Positions 1-8,744 of a DNA stretch of 22,948 nucleotides are shown piece by piece. Position numbers and translations under genes: made by a program. Positions within the stretch are counted from its first letter, which is position 1, and the number at the start of each line of letters is the position of its first letter. The stretch is from Gammaproteobacteria bacterium (GTDB taxonomy: Bacteria > Pseudomonadota > Gammaproteobacteria > SZUA-21), in the NCBI GenBank assembly GCA_003233075.1, contig QIKQ01000234.1, positions 1 to 22,948 of the forward strand, read 5' to 3'. The notes beneath the pieces are model-generated. The model did no database searches and was not told the DNA's origin. It saw only the letters and a list, made by a program, of their open reading frames with translations.

Positions 1-20
1 GTAAGTCATTGAATTAAGGA

Positions 21-60
21 GATTGCTTCGGTGTGATCGGTGATCACACCTCGCAACGAC
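21..60. repeat. REP-like palindromic hairpin, copy 1
   Basis: A perfect 9-bp inverted repeat (GGTGTGATC at 30-38, GATCACACC at 42-50) with a 3-base loop, flanked by partly pairing ends ATTGC and GCAAC. A nearly identical copy lies inverted at 10852-10890. The ends resemble the widespread bacterial GATTGCTTC...CTCGCAA(T/C)GAC interspersed repeats. It sits at the broken 3' side of the integrase fragment. Confidence 0.8.
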
Positions 61-487
61 TAATTCCTTTGAAACGCCTCTTGTCTTTACACCTGAACAA
101 TCTATCTTGTTCTTCCCATGACAAAGGATAGGCTTTGGCCTGCTTTTCTTTAACACATAACCGACTTAACATCGGCGGTGCCTGTTTAAGCCACGGCTTT
201 CCATGCTCATCCCGCCAAACCCGCGCTGCCCTGTTCAAAACTGTAGCAACGACACCAAGCGCGTTATTCACACTCTTAGGGGCTATCCTGCGTTCTGTTT
301 CCTGATCCACAAAGGCTTTTAATGTGCCATCGTGAATTTGCTCCAATGGATGGTCTCCAATAAAAGGAAACAACTGGTCGAGATTCATCGCTATTTTATC
401 GGCTGACACCTTTCCACCTTTCCCAAATCGTAGACACGGCACCTTTGTCTGCTTGTATAGATAAAGGAAAAGCTGCTGTATCTGCGA
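44..487 (-). pseudogene. Tyrosine recombinase (phage-type integrase) fragment
   Basis: This is a remnant of a site-specific integrase. The readable frame matches the SAM-like core-binding domain that precedes the catalytic domain in phage-type integrases. It shows the pattern IGDHPLEQIHDGTL, then a helical stretch (SVNNALGVVATVLNRAARVWRD), then the linker YPLSWEEQDRLF that normally leads into the catalytic domain. The R-H-R-Y catalytic half is absent: after DRLF the frame runs into about 17 unrelated residues and a stop, close to the REP-like hairpin at 21-60. Upstream the frame stays open only to about 487, so the N-terminal arm-binding domain is missing too. A GTG at 442 could act as a start, but no functional product is expected. 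It marks a former integration site beside argS. Family assignment is from sequence pattern only. Confidence 0.7.
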
Positions 488-687
488 TTAGGTGATGTTT
501 GTGATGAATTCATTTATTGTAAAAATGTAATCGTTAAGTGGATATGATATTCTGGCATTTTGTTAGTATGATTCCCAATTTCAATCGTGTTAAATCGATT
601 AGACATAAGAGCTTTGGCTAGCTATATAGATCGACTTGCTTTATGTCGGAACAGTTGAATAAAAATTAATAAAGGTAAATATCCATT

Positions 688-2418
688 GTGAAAAAATCAT
701 TATTCGATCAAATAGAAAGCATAGTTGCCAATGCCATGATTGCTGCTGGTCTAGCTATTGATTTTAAGCCAAAGCTAACATATTCCACTAAAAAAGAATT
801 TGGTGACTACCAGGCAAATGGAATTTTGCCCGCGGCGAAACAACTAAAAATAAATCCCCGTGATCTCGCGAGCAAGGTAATTGAGAAATTAGATAAGCCA
901 GAGTTTATTTCAAAAATAGAAATTGCAGGCCCTGGGTTTATTAATTTTTTTATTAGTAAAAAATGGCTCTCAAAATCTCTTTCTTCGCTTAAAAGTGACG
1001 TCGATAGTTTAATTCCTAAATGTACGAACCGTAAAGTAATCGTCATAGACTATTCTGGCCCAAACCTCGCAAAGGAAATGCATGTTGGTCATTTACGATC
1101 GACGATCATAGGGGATTGTCTATCACGAGTATGTTCGAGATTAGGGTATTCGGTGATTCGTCAAAATCACGTAGGTGATTGGGGTACTCAGTTTGGAATG
1201 TTGCTTACTCACATGAGCGATATGAAAAATCAAGGGACGGCAATAAAAACTGAGTTAGCTGATCTGGAGGTATTTTATAAGAACGCAAAAAAACATTTTG
1301 ATTCAGATCCTGATTTTGCCCAGAGAGCACGTGAGGAAGTCGTCAAATTACAATCGGGTGATCCGACTCGCTTAAAGTATTGGAGTGAGTTTATAAATAT
1401 CTCACTTGAACATTGTTTTGATGTTTACAAAAGATTAGGGGTTTTATTATCGAAAAACGATTTAAAGCCAGAGAGTTCATATAATTCAGTACTCAAAGGT
1501 ATTGTTGAAGATGTTAGAGCTAAGGGTCTTCTATCAGAGTCTGAGGGTGCTCAGTGCGTATTTTTGGAAAACTTTAAAGGTAGAGACGATGAGCCTTTAC
1601 CCATTATTCTTCAAAAATCGGACGGTGGTTTTTTGTATGCTACAACTGATCTGGCGGCACTTCAATATAGGTCATATGATTTAAATGCATCTCGTATATT
1701 GTACGTTGTCGATATTCGACAAGCATTACATTTTGAACAAATCTTTGCGTTAGCTAAAAAAGCTAGTTTTGTGAAAAAAAATTGTGTTCTTGAACATATT
1801 CCGTTTGGAACAATGCTTGGTAAGGATGGAAAGCCATTTAAGACTCGTAGCGGAGATACCGTTAAACTAAATGACTTGCTCGATGAATCGGTTGAGCGTG
1901 CATTAAAAGTGGTTACGGAAAAGAATCCAAATTTAGATAAGATTAAACGAAGCGACATTGCATATGTAGTAGGTATTAATGCTGTTAAATACGCAGATTT
2001 ATCTAAAAATCGAAAGTCTAACTACGTATTTGATTGGGATACGATGCTTTCTTTCGAAGGCAATACTGCTCCCTATTTAATGTACGCTTACGCCAGAATA
2101 CAAAGCATAGTACGAGACGCTGGAGAAGTAAAAGTTAATGATATTACTATCAATGAATCAGAAGAGAAAGATCTTGCCCTAAAGATCCATCAGTTTCGAG
2201 AAATATTAAATAAAGTCGAACAAGATTGTATGCCGAATTATATTTGTCAATACGTATATGAGCTGGCTGTCAATTTCATGAGTTTTTATGAAAAGTGTCC
2301 CGTTTTAAAGGCGGAGCCAGAAATACGAGATTCTAGACTAGCGTTGTGCATTATTGCCGGACATACTATTCATCTTGGATTTGATCTTTTGGGGCTTAAA
2401 ATTCTTAATAGAATGTAG
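688..2418 (+). CDS. argS: Arginyl-tRNA synthetase
   Basis: Charges tRNA-Arg with arginine in the cytoplasm; class I synthetase, 576 residues against 577 in E. coli, and collinear with that protein end to end. The N-terminal additional domain carries FGDYQANG and EIAGPGFINFF. The HIGH signature is HVGHLRST, near residue 131, inside the conserved DYSGPNLAKEMHVGHLRSTIIGD block. The KMSKS region is the degenerate MLGKDGKPFKTRSG typical of ArgRS. The C-terminal DALR anticodon-binding domain has YADLSKNR, FDWDTMLSFEGNTAPY and FYEKCPVL. The start is GTG, with AAAGG about 12 bases upstream; no better start is visible. It stands alone between an integrase remnant and a 630-bp gap. All catalytic motifs are intact. 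Whether it is the only argS in the genome cannot be told here. Confidence 0.97.
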   Translation: MKKSLFDQIESIVANAMIAAGLAIDFKPKLTYSTKKEFGDYQANGILPAAKQLKINPRDLASKVIEKLDKPEFISKIEIAGPGFINFFISKKWLSKSLSSLKSDVDSLIPKCTNRKVIVIDYSGPNLAKEMHVGHLRSTIIGDCLSRVCSRLGYSVIRQNHVGDWGTQFGMLLTHMSDMKNQGTAIKTELADLEVFYKNAKKHFDSDPDFAQRAREEVVKLQSGDPTRLKYWSEFINISLEHCFDVYKRLGVLLSKNDLKPESSYNSVLKGIVEDVRAKGLLSESEGAQCVFLENFKGRDDEPLPIILQKSDGGFLYATTDLAALQYRSYDLNASRILYVVDIRQALHFEQIFALAKKASFVKKNCVLEHIPFGTMLGKDGKPFKTRSGDTVKLNDLLDESVERALKVVTEKNPNLDKIKRSDIAYVVGINAVKYADLSKNRKSNYVFDWDTMLSFEGNTAPYLMYAYARIQSIVRDAGEVKVNDITINESEEKDLALKIHQFREILNKVEQDCMPNYICQYVYELAVNFMSFYEKCPVLKAEPEIRDSRLALCIIAGHTIHLGFDLLGLKILNRM

Positions 2419-3048
2419 ACTTACATTTTTAATTGAAATAGCTTAGCCGGAAATTTCGACGATAATTGATCCTCGTAGTCGTTGACTTTACAATAATATA
2501 GTTGAAGATCAGGTTGTACAATTTGATTGCGAAGCTTCTTACAAAGCCGACATGTAAAATTTTTGGATTAGAATAAAATATTAGTTTTCGTTAGTTACCA
2601 TTAGAGTAGTACAATTGATTTTCAAACTAATATTTATTTCGATGTCCAATATCGCTAAGCGAAATTCTGGCTTACCTTATGAATCTACTAATTTTAAGAA
2701 AGTGCATATTATTGATGTATGGCGTGTATCGCATAAATTTCAGTCGGTGCTTGTCTTGACTATTATAAGACAAGACACTCTTAAGCTTATACTCAAAATA
2801 AATATAATTTAATAAGAAATTTGACGGTTTTTTAACGTCGTGCGTGTGAAATCTTTACAAATTTAAGTCATATAGCGTTGCAATTGACTACATAAATAAG
2901 GTGTGACTAACAATTTTGTGAATCAGTTCAACAAATTCATAATGCTGCACCGTCTGTAGTGTTTTATGTGATACGATGTATTGAAAATAATTTAAGAATA
3001 TTCTAACTAATCTAATAACTAATAAACAATTACTTTTGGATTATAAAA
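2419..3048. other. Gene-free interval after argS
   Basis: 630 bases with no convincing gene. A 65-codon open frame at 2615-2812 has no ribosome-binding site or recognisable composition and is treated as chance. The only structure seen is a hairpin at 2750-2774. No T-tract terminator was found directly after argS. The promoter of the DUF1800/DUF1501 unit should lie in the last 100-150 bases, but no confident -35/-10 pair could be chosen. Confidence 0.5.
2750..2774. repeat. Small inverted repeat
   Basis: Perfect 8-bp stem CTTGTCTT / AAGACAAG with a 9-base loop in the gap between argS and the DUF1800 gene. No T tract follows on either strand, so it is not a standard terminator. Its role is unknown. 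Confidence 0.4.
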
Positions 3049-4917
3049 ATGAACAAAAAATTAGAGATAAGCTCAGAGAAATTGATTGATATTTCAGAAA
3101 ATAATGAAACTATGGTCGCTGATGACAAAGCGATAGTTAAAGACGATGATTCTAATTCTGAAAATAAAGAAAGTATTGTCAAAGCAGGTCTGGTAGGGGC
3201 TGCGGCTCTTGCGTTGGCTGGTTGTAAAGATGGTGGGGGAGGCGGCGGTGGACCCACAATTGCACCTCCGGGAAGTGTTGTTGTACTAAATATGGACCCA
3301 ATTGCGGATATTGCTGTTCAAGAAGGGCAAGTTGCCATGCTCAATCCAGCTGCGACTTCGAGCGTAGGAGGAAATTTAGTTTTTACCTTTACTGGCTACA
3401 TGACCAGTAATAGCAAACAAACTCAAGTGGGTGACGCGGGTATTCAAACGGTTAAGGTTACTGTGACTAGTGCCGGCTTGTCTGTTTCGCAAGATGTCAG
3501 AGTGATAGTACACACTGGTAACGTAACAACAGCATCGCTACATTTAGCCCGACGTACAAGCTTTGGTATGACACCTAATTTATACTATGAAGTTGATGTG
3601 CTAGGCAGACAAGCTTATTTAGAGCAGCAGTTGGCGCCAGCGAGTATTAATGACAATTTGTTTCAGAGACGGATTGGCTCAGTCACAGTCACTAGGCGAC
3701 ATCATTTAAAAGCTTGGACTATGTTGCATATGGTCTACAGTAAAAAACAACTTCTCGAAGTCATGACTTGGTTTTGGGATAACCACTTCAATACAGACAT
3801 TAATGTTGTTCGTAATAACGTAGGACGAGATGACTCAGTTACCTACGAGCGCAATGAAAATGAAGCGTTTAGAGCGAATGCATTAGGTAATTTTAGGCAA
3901 CTTCTTGGCATAAGTGCCAAAAGTCCATCGATGCTTTTGTATTTAGATAGTGCGAAGAATAGAGCAAGTGATTCCAACGAAAACTATTCGCGAGAACTTC
4001 TTGAATTACATACTATGGGTGTTGACGGTGGTTACACGCATCTAGATATTGAAGCGGGAGCTGAAATATTTACCGGTTGGCATCTGCGGAATGATCAATT
4101 TTTCTTTAATGCTGCTCGGCATAGAGATGTACAACACAATTACCTAACTACTAACAATATTCCTAACATTATTCCAGCTGGCGGTGGTGTTGCACAAGGT
4201 GAGCAAGTACTCGATATTTTAGCGAGCCATCCTGAAACGGCCAAATTTATTTGTACTAAGCTGGTTACTTTGTTTGTAAGTGATATACCACGACAAACAC
4301 AATTACAAACACAAGCTATACGAAACTTAATCGCCAATTGCGTTACAACTTATCTAGCATTTGACAACTCAGCAAATCAAGATCAAATTGCACAGGTACT
4401 ACGGACTATATTTAGCTCAACGGAATTTAATGCGGCAGCAAATCAAAATTCTAAAGTTAAATCGCCAGTGGAATTTGCGGCAAGCATTGCTCGGGGCTTA
4501 GAAGGTGAGACAAATGCATCGGCGCTACAAGAGCTTGTCACGAATATGGGGCTAAATTTATACGAGAAATTGGAGCCGACAGGTTACTCCGAAAAAGGTG
4601 TTGACTGGATTAGTGCAAATCTATTGATGGAAAGATATAAGACAGCAGATCTGATGTTGCGACAAAATAACAGGTCAAGGCTTGAAACAGATATGATAGG
4701 CTATTGTAATCGCCATGGCGTTACAAGCACGAATGCTATTGTAGACTTTTTTTTGACTCGATTACTGGGTGATTCGCCTGCCGCAGCGAGAGCGAATGCG
4801 ATTGCTTTTCTAGATAGTCCGACGCCATTTAACATAAATAATGCGAGTCAAGCCAACTCTCGATTACGCCGTTTAGTAACATTGATTATGAGCTATCCAC
4901 AATTTCAATTTCAATAA
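3049..4917 (+). CDS. DUF1800 family lipoprotein
   Basis: An exported protein of unknown biochemical role, 622 residues. An acidic, Ser/Asn-rich N-terminus (about residues 1-44) precedes a hydrophobic stretch ending in a lipobox-like LAGC (Cys59), then DGGGGGGGP, a flexible Gly linker common just after lipidated cysteines. Residues about 75-155 look like a small Ig/cadherin-type beta domain (DPIADIAVQEGQ ... VRVIVHTG). From about 162 to the end is the DUF1800 domain (PF08811): HLARRTSFG, MTWFWDNHFNT (239-249), NYSRELLELHTMGVDGGYT (312-330) and EIFTGW. The next gene, 53 bases on, encodes a DUF1501 protein, the standard partner of DUF1800, so the two are probably co-transcribed and act together outside the cytoplasm. 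The start has only a weak ribosome-binding site, and the lipobox lies unusually far in; an internal ATG at 3112 does not fix this. Confidence 0.88.
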   Translation: MNKKLEISSEKLIDISENNETMVADDKAIVKDDDSNSENKESIVKAGLVGAAALALAGCKDGGGGGGGPTIAPPGSVVVLNMDPIADIAVQEGQVAMLNPAATSSVGGNLVFTFTGYMTSNSKQTQVGDAGIQTVKVTVTSAGLSVSQDVRVIVHTGNVTTASLHLARRTSFGMTPNLYYEVDVLGRQAYLEQQLAPASINDNLFQRRIGSVTVTRRHHLKAWTMLHMVYSKKQLLEVMTWFWDNHFNTDINVVRNNVGRDDSVTYERNENEAFRANALGNFRQLLGISAKSPSMLLYLDSAKNRASDSNENYSRELLELHTMGVDGGYTHLDIEAGAEIFTGWHLRNDQFFFNAARHRDVQHNYLTTNNIPNIIPAGGGVAQGEQVLDILASHPETAKFICTKLVTLFVSDIPRQTQLQTQAIRNLIANCVTTYLAFDNSANQDQIAQVLRTIFSSTEFNAAANQNSKVKSPVEFAASIARGLEGETNASALQELVTNMGLNLYEKLEPTGYSEKGVDWISANLLMERYKTADLMLRQNNRSRLETDMIGYCNRHGVTSTNAIVDFFLTRLLGDSPAAARANAIAFLDSPTPFNINNASQANSRLRRLVTLIMSYPQFQFQ

Positions 4918-4970
4918 CAATACAACAGAAAATATAATTAAAAATATTAATTGTTATTAGGAGAATTAGA

Positions 4971-6278
4971 ATGAATCGACGTAAGTTTTTGAAAAATGTC
5001 TTGGGAACAGGCGCTGCAGCAGGAACAGGGGTTTTAGGTAATTTTCTCACTATGTCCGGCGCGCAGGCGAATCATGTTGCAAGTGCTGGTTCACCGACAC
5101 TAGTAGTCATATTTCAACGTGGTGGTTGTGACGGACTAAATACAGTTGTTCCTTATGCTGATCCAGATTATTACACACTAAGGCCAACGATAGGTATTGC
5201 AAGACCGGATGCATCTAATCCACTCTCAGCCATACGAATTGATTCTGCAAGCAGTACTGATTTTTTTGGTTTAAATCCAAATATGGTTTCATTAAAGAAA
5301 ATTTATGATGCGAACGACCTTGCTGTCTTGCCTACTGTCCAATACGCAAGCAGTACGCATTCGCATTTTTCGGGCCAGGATTGGATTGAAAGTGGAATAC
5401 CCACGACGTCATCTAATGGTTGGTTATACCGTCATTTAGATGCTCAAAATAAACTTAGTGGCTTGCAAGGACTAAGTTTTGGTTCGAATTTGGCTAAGTC
5501 TTTACGTGGCTCTATTCCCGTTCAGTCGATTGGATTTCTCGACCAATTTGGTTTTCCATCAAGTTCGGGTAATTTAGTGGATCAGATAAAACAATATGTA
5601 TTACCACTCTACAATGATCTTCAAGTTAAGCCTGCTGCAAGTAAATCGGAGCTACTAGTTGGTAACACCGGCAAAATTTCGTTTGACAATCTTGATACTA
5701 TATCGGCAATAAATGCACAAAATTACACGCCTGCACCTGGTGTGAATTATCCGGCAGGCAGATATGGCCGTCGTTTAAGAGAAATTGCGCAGTTAATTAA
5801 AACTAAAAATGATCCGATGCTGAATATTAATTTGGACGTTGTTACCGTTGATATCGGTGGATTTGATACCCATACAAATCAAGGCGGTGCTGGACCCAAT
5901 AATCGACATTCAAGACAAATCAGAGAGTTTTCAGAAGGTATTGCAGCATTGTATGATGATTTAGGTTCTCAAATGGATGAAGTCATAATCTTATCCGTTA
6001 CAGAATTTGGGCGAACTGCTAAAGAAAATGGTAGTGCTGGAACAGATCACGGTGATGCGTCTTCTTGGTTTATGGTCGGTAAAGGTATAAATGGTGGCAT
6101 TCATGGTAGGTGGCCGGGCTTATCTGCAGCGCAATTACGGCGAGGTCGATATTTAAGTTATACAGTAGATTATCGAGATATTTATGCTGAAATATTAATG
6201 AATCATTTTGGTCATACACAAGCTCAAGCTCAGACATTATTGTCTCATACTTATAACTCTATTGGCTTGTTCGCGTAA
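4971..6278 (+). CDS. DUF1501 family Tat-exported protein
   Basis: A 435-residue exported protein of the DUF1501 family (PF07394), a branch of the alkaline-phosphatase/sulfatase fold; the substrate is unknown. The N-terminus MNRRKFLKNVLG is a twin-arginine signal, with a hydrophobic core and likely cleavage near AQA (31-33), which implies folding and possibly cofactor loading before export. Family motifs in order: VVIFQRGGCDGLNTVVPY (45-62), THSHFSGQDWIESG (129-142), VDIGGFDTHTNQGG (293-306), VTEFGRTAKENGSAGTDHGDAS (343-364). The His and Asp residues in the last two blocks are the likely metal or active-site ligands. AGGAG lies 8 bases before the ATG. It is second in the unit with the DUF1800 lipoprotein; this pairing recurs in many bacteria, which suggests a joint function not yet defined. 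Confidence 0.93.
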   Translation: MNRRKFLKNVLGTGAAAGTGVLGNFLTMSGAQANHVASAGSPTLVVIFQRGGCDGLNTVVPYADPDYYTLRPTIGIARPDASNPLSAIRIDSASSTDFFGLNPNMVSLKKIYDANDLAVLPTVQYASSTHSHFSGQDWIESGIPTTSSNGWLYRHLDAQNKLSGLQGLSFGSNLAKSLRGSIPVQSIGFLDQFGFPSSSGNLVDQIKQYVLPLYNDLQVKPAASKSELLVGNTGKISFDNLDTISAINAQNYTPAPGVNYPAGRYGRRLREIAQLIKTKNDPMLNINLDVVTVDIGGFDTHTNQGGAGPNNRHSRQIREFSEGIAALYDDLGSQMDEVIILSVTEFGRTAKENGSAGTDHGDASSWFMVGKGINGGIHGRWPGLSAAQLRRGRYLSYTVDYRDIYAEILMNHFGHTQAQAQTLLSHTYNSIGLFA

Positions 6279-6293
6279 TAATCGAATTTAGGG

Positions 6294-6331
6294 TTTTTCA
6301 TTGCTAGCGATGTGATGCTAGCAATGAAAAA
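6294..6331. repeat. 15-bp perfect inverted repeat after the DUF1501 gene
   Basis: Arms TTTTTCATTGCTAGC (6294-6308) and GCTAGCAATGAAAAA (6317-6331) with an 8-base loop. The T run is on the 5' arm and the A run on the 3' arm, the reverse of a rho-independent terminator on either strand. It may stabilise the mRNA 3' end or be a binding site. It lies 15 bases after the stop codon. Confidence 0.65.
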
Positions 6332-6563
6332 TTAATCAAGTAGCTATAATTTCACTATTTCTATGCTATTTTAATTTGATCAAACGGTATTTTTGTCAGG
6401 TACACTGGCATTTGGCGAGTCTATTTAGCCAGGTATAAATTAATTATTGGCTAGGCAAATATATACTATGGATTGGTTTTAGCCTCATTGGCTTATAATT
6501 AACGGAATGATAATAAATATTTGCTAAGATAAACAACAAAAAATAAAGTAGAGGTCGACATTC

Positions 6564-7166
6564 ATGCGCAAACAAATCATTTTCGCTATAGTATTTTTAA
6601 TTTTTGCGGCACAAAGCTTTGCGGTAAAAAGTAAAGGTTTTGATTCTGAATCGCAATACTATATAGGCTATTCAATAGTTAATAGTGACTACTCAGATGG
6701 CAATGTTTCAGTAAGTGGCTCTGATACTGGGTTTAAAATTTTTGGTGGCTTAGAGCTAACTAAAAATTTCGGCGTTGAGGCAGGATACATGGGATTTGGT
6801 GATTTTTCTGGGAATTATCAGACAGCTCTTATTGGTCCTGCAACTGCCAATGTTAGTACCGATGTTTATGCTTTTTTTCTAGCGGGTGTCGGTCAATACG
6901 ATTTGAGTAATAAAATTAGCTTTGTTGGCAAATTAGGTATTGTAAGATGGATCGCAACAAACGACTTAACGATAACTGAAAACACGGGCGGCTTTTCAAT
7001 TAAAAGTACAACAGAAAGTAATGGTTTTGATTTCATGTATAGCATGGGAGTAAAGTATAATTTATATGATAACCTAGGCTTATCATTTGACGCTGCTAGT
7101 TACAATATTAACGATAATGATGATTTTACCTTTACGTTCGGCATGAGATATAATTTTGGTTTTTAA
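6564..7166 (+). CDS. Outer-membrane beta-barrel protein (OMP_b-brl type)
   Basis: A small outer-membrane barrel of 200 residues. Residues 1-20 form a clean Sec signal peptide ending SFA. The mature part alternates polar and hydrophobic residues in short strands (QYYIGYSIVN, GFKIFGGLELTKNFGVEAGYMGFGDFSG, GVGQYDLSNKISFVGKLGIVRW, FMYSMGVKYNLYDNLGLSFDAASY). It ends GMRYNFGF, with the C-terminal Phe that BAM-assembled barrels require. Length and pattern fit the eight-stranded OmpA/OmpX/OmpW-like families (PF13505 class); the exact family is not certain. A GAGG ribosome-binding site precedes the ATG, and a strong terminator follows about 45 bases after the stop. It has its own upstream gap, so it is probably a monocistronic gene rather than part of the DUF1501 unit. 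The function could be a minor porin or a structural or stress protein. Confidence 0.85.
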   Translation: MRKQIIFAIVFLIFAAQSFAVKSKGFDSESQYYIGYSIVNSDYSDGNVSVSGSDTGFKIFGGLELTKNFGVEAGYMGFGDFSGNYQTALIGPATANVSTDVYAFFLAGVGQYDLSNKISFVGKLGIVRWIATNDLTITENTGGFSIKSTTESNGFDFMYSMGVKYNLYDNLGLSFDAASYNINDNDDFTFTFGMRYNFGF

Positions 7167-7211
7167 ATAATACTAAAGTTTTATTTTACATCTAAGCGCA
7201 GTAAACAAATT

Positions 7212-7240
7212 AAAAAAGGTCACCCTGGGTGACCTTTTTT
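7212..7240. terminator. Bidirectional rho-independent terminator
   Basis: A6, then GGTCACC, a CTG loop, GGTGACC, then T6. The A and T runs make it functional in both directions. It lies between the convergent barrel gene (plus) and the DUF1598-like gene (minus). Confidence 0.93.
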
Positions 7241-7284
7241 TATGGTGCGCTGGGCATGATGATAAAAGGTATAACTTTATAACT

Positions 7285-8601
7285 TTATAACTTAAGCGAC
7301 CAGCTAATGGGTGGTTTGCCACGATGAGATTGAGAAGGTCTTTGGCTTAATATTTTCCGTGCGGTACTGCTTAAGCGGCGTGAGTTTGTGCGTTTAAGTA
7401 CAGGCTTTACTTTCATGTCAACGCCGCCCATGCTGGTTAGTGTCATCGTCAGTGTGGTCTTGCTAGTCGCAGTTTTTTTAACGACTTCAAGTTTTCGGCT
7501 ATGCGCAATACCAGGCAAGGTTGGACTAACCTTGATTAGACGAATTTTATGTTTTTTAATGAAGTAGTGGCTGTTGAGTCCCGCTTTACGAAATAGTTTT
7601 TCTGATTTAATTACATGCGCTAGATTAGCAAGTCGATAGAGATTTTTGAGTTCAATAAAAATTGGATATCGCCGTGAAATTTCCTTGTCATAGGCTAGGT
7701 TAAATCGATTAGTAAATTGTTTGGCGAACTTATTTTCACGACCTGTACCTTGGATTCGTTTGCCGCTAGAGTGAAGAAATTCTTCTTCAGTCCTTAGTTT
7801 AACATCTGAGTGTTCGAGCAGGTAGAGCGATTTATTAATACTTATTTTGTTATTGCTTGAGACCAGCCAAAAACGATTCATTGAAGCTAAATTAATTCGA
7901 GTGTGTATATTTTTTTCTAATTTTCGTTTCGCATGGGCATACATCAGGTCCAGCATGCTGGGTACGGTCTTCAAACGATAGTTTTTATCACCCAGTTTTT
8001 TTAATAAATAGTCTGCGTCAATAATTACTTGGGCAACCCTGCTGGGTGGAATACCAAAGATCCTAACTTTTTGTTTTGATTTGGCAAGTTTAGCCCATTT
8101 GGCTTGTAATATTTTTTTTCGTTTTGAGTTACGTTCAATTCGAATGCGCGCATCAAGCTTTTGTAATTTCTGTAATGATTTAGGTATGGGATCAATACTG
8201 CAGGCAATGTCTTGTATGTAAATAGTATTGCCTTTGCGTTTAGCAAATCGATGATGTTGATTTTGCATAATTGTAAGTAAATCGTCGGTGTGTAGTTTTT
8301 CCTGATTGGAATTTGATTTTCCAATTAGAAGTATATCTAAATTCTTGTGATCAATTACGACGCCGATAGGTTGAGTAATGCCTCCTAAGTATTTAATTTC
8401 ATTGCTGCAATTGCCACGTCTCATACACCATTTCAACTGAGTTTGTAAGTTTCTTAATGACACAGCACGGTTGGCGCTGTTCGCTATAGAAGATTGATAG
8501 TATTTTGCAAAAACTGCGTTAGTGATGAAACTATTAATAAAAAAATAAATAATTGATATAACGAGTAGTTTAGTAAATATCCCATGACGTTTAATGTTCA
8601 T
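7285..8601 (-). CDS. DUF1598-like exported protein
   Basis: 438 residues, basic, unknown function. Residues 10-32 form a hydrophobic signal peptide ending VFA. The body resembles DUF1598 (PF07643): YLGGITQPIGVVIDHKNLDILLIG (71-94), FGIPPSRVAQVIIDADYLLKKLG (182-204), a Met-Asn-Arg-Phe-Trp block (241-245) where the family has an Arg-Trp-Trp-like patch, VKLRTEEEF (267-275) and FAKQFTNRFNLAYDKEISRRYPIFIELKNLYRLANLAHVI (292-331). About 100 residues at the C-terminus are basic and not recognised. An AGAGA ribosome-binding site precedes the ATG. The L,D-transpeptidase-fold gene lies 143 bases upstream on the same strand, so a shared transcript is possible but not shown. The domain call rests on remembered motif similarity and should be read as probable. 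Confidence 0.6.
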   Translation of the reverse strand: MNIKRHGIFTKLLVISIIYFFINSFITNAVFAKYYQSSIANSANRAVSLRNLQTQLKWCMRRGNCSNEIKYLGGITQPIGVVIDHKNLDILLIGKSNSNQEKLHTDDLLTIMQNQHHRFAKRKGNTIYIQDIACSIDPIPKSLQKLQKLDARIRIERNSKRKKILQAKWAKLAKSKQKVRIFGIPPSRVAQVIIDADYLLKKLGDKNYRLKTVPSMLDLMYAHAKRKLEKNIHTRINLASMNRFWLVSSNNKISINKSLYLLEHSDVKLRTEEEFLHSSGKRIQGTGRENKFAKQFTNRFNLAYDKEISRRYPIFIELKNLYRLANLAHVIKSEKLFRKAGLNSHYFIKKHKIRLIKVSPTLPGIAHSRKLEVVKKTATSKTTLTMTLTSMGGVDMKVKPVLKRTNSRRLSSTARKILSQRPSQSHRGKPPISWSLKL

Positions 8602-8744
8602 ACTTATCTCTACTTTTATCTATTTTGGCTGATATAATCTAGGTAAAAAACAGGTGTTGAATGCGTATATTGGAGTGAATCTTAATCTGCGATTACCTAT
8701 CCTATTATAGAGTAAGTAAGTAAATATTGTTAATATTGATTATT

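Noticed and set aside
2615..2812. 65-codon open frame between argS and the DUF1800 gene
   Set aside because: No ribosome-binding site, no recognisable protein character, and it runs through a hairpin; most likely chance in AT-rich DNA.
6294..6331. Rho-independent terminator after the DUF1501 gene
   Set aside because: The T run precedes and the A run follows the stem on both strands, opposite to a terminator; kept only as an inverted repeat.
6500..6545. Fur box upstream of the outer-membrane barrel gene
   Set aside because: The GATAATAAATATTTGC-like stretch matches only loosely and similar AT-rich strings are common in this window.
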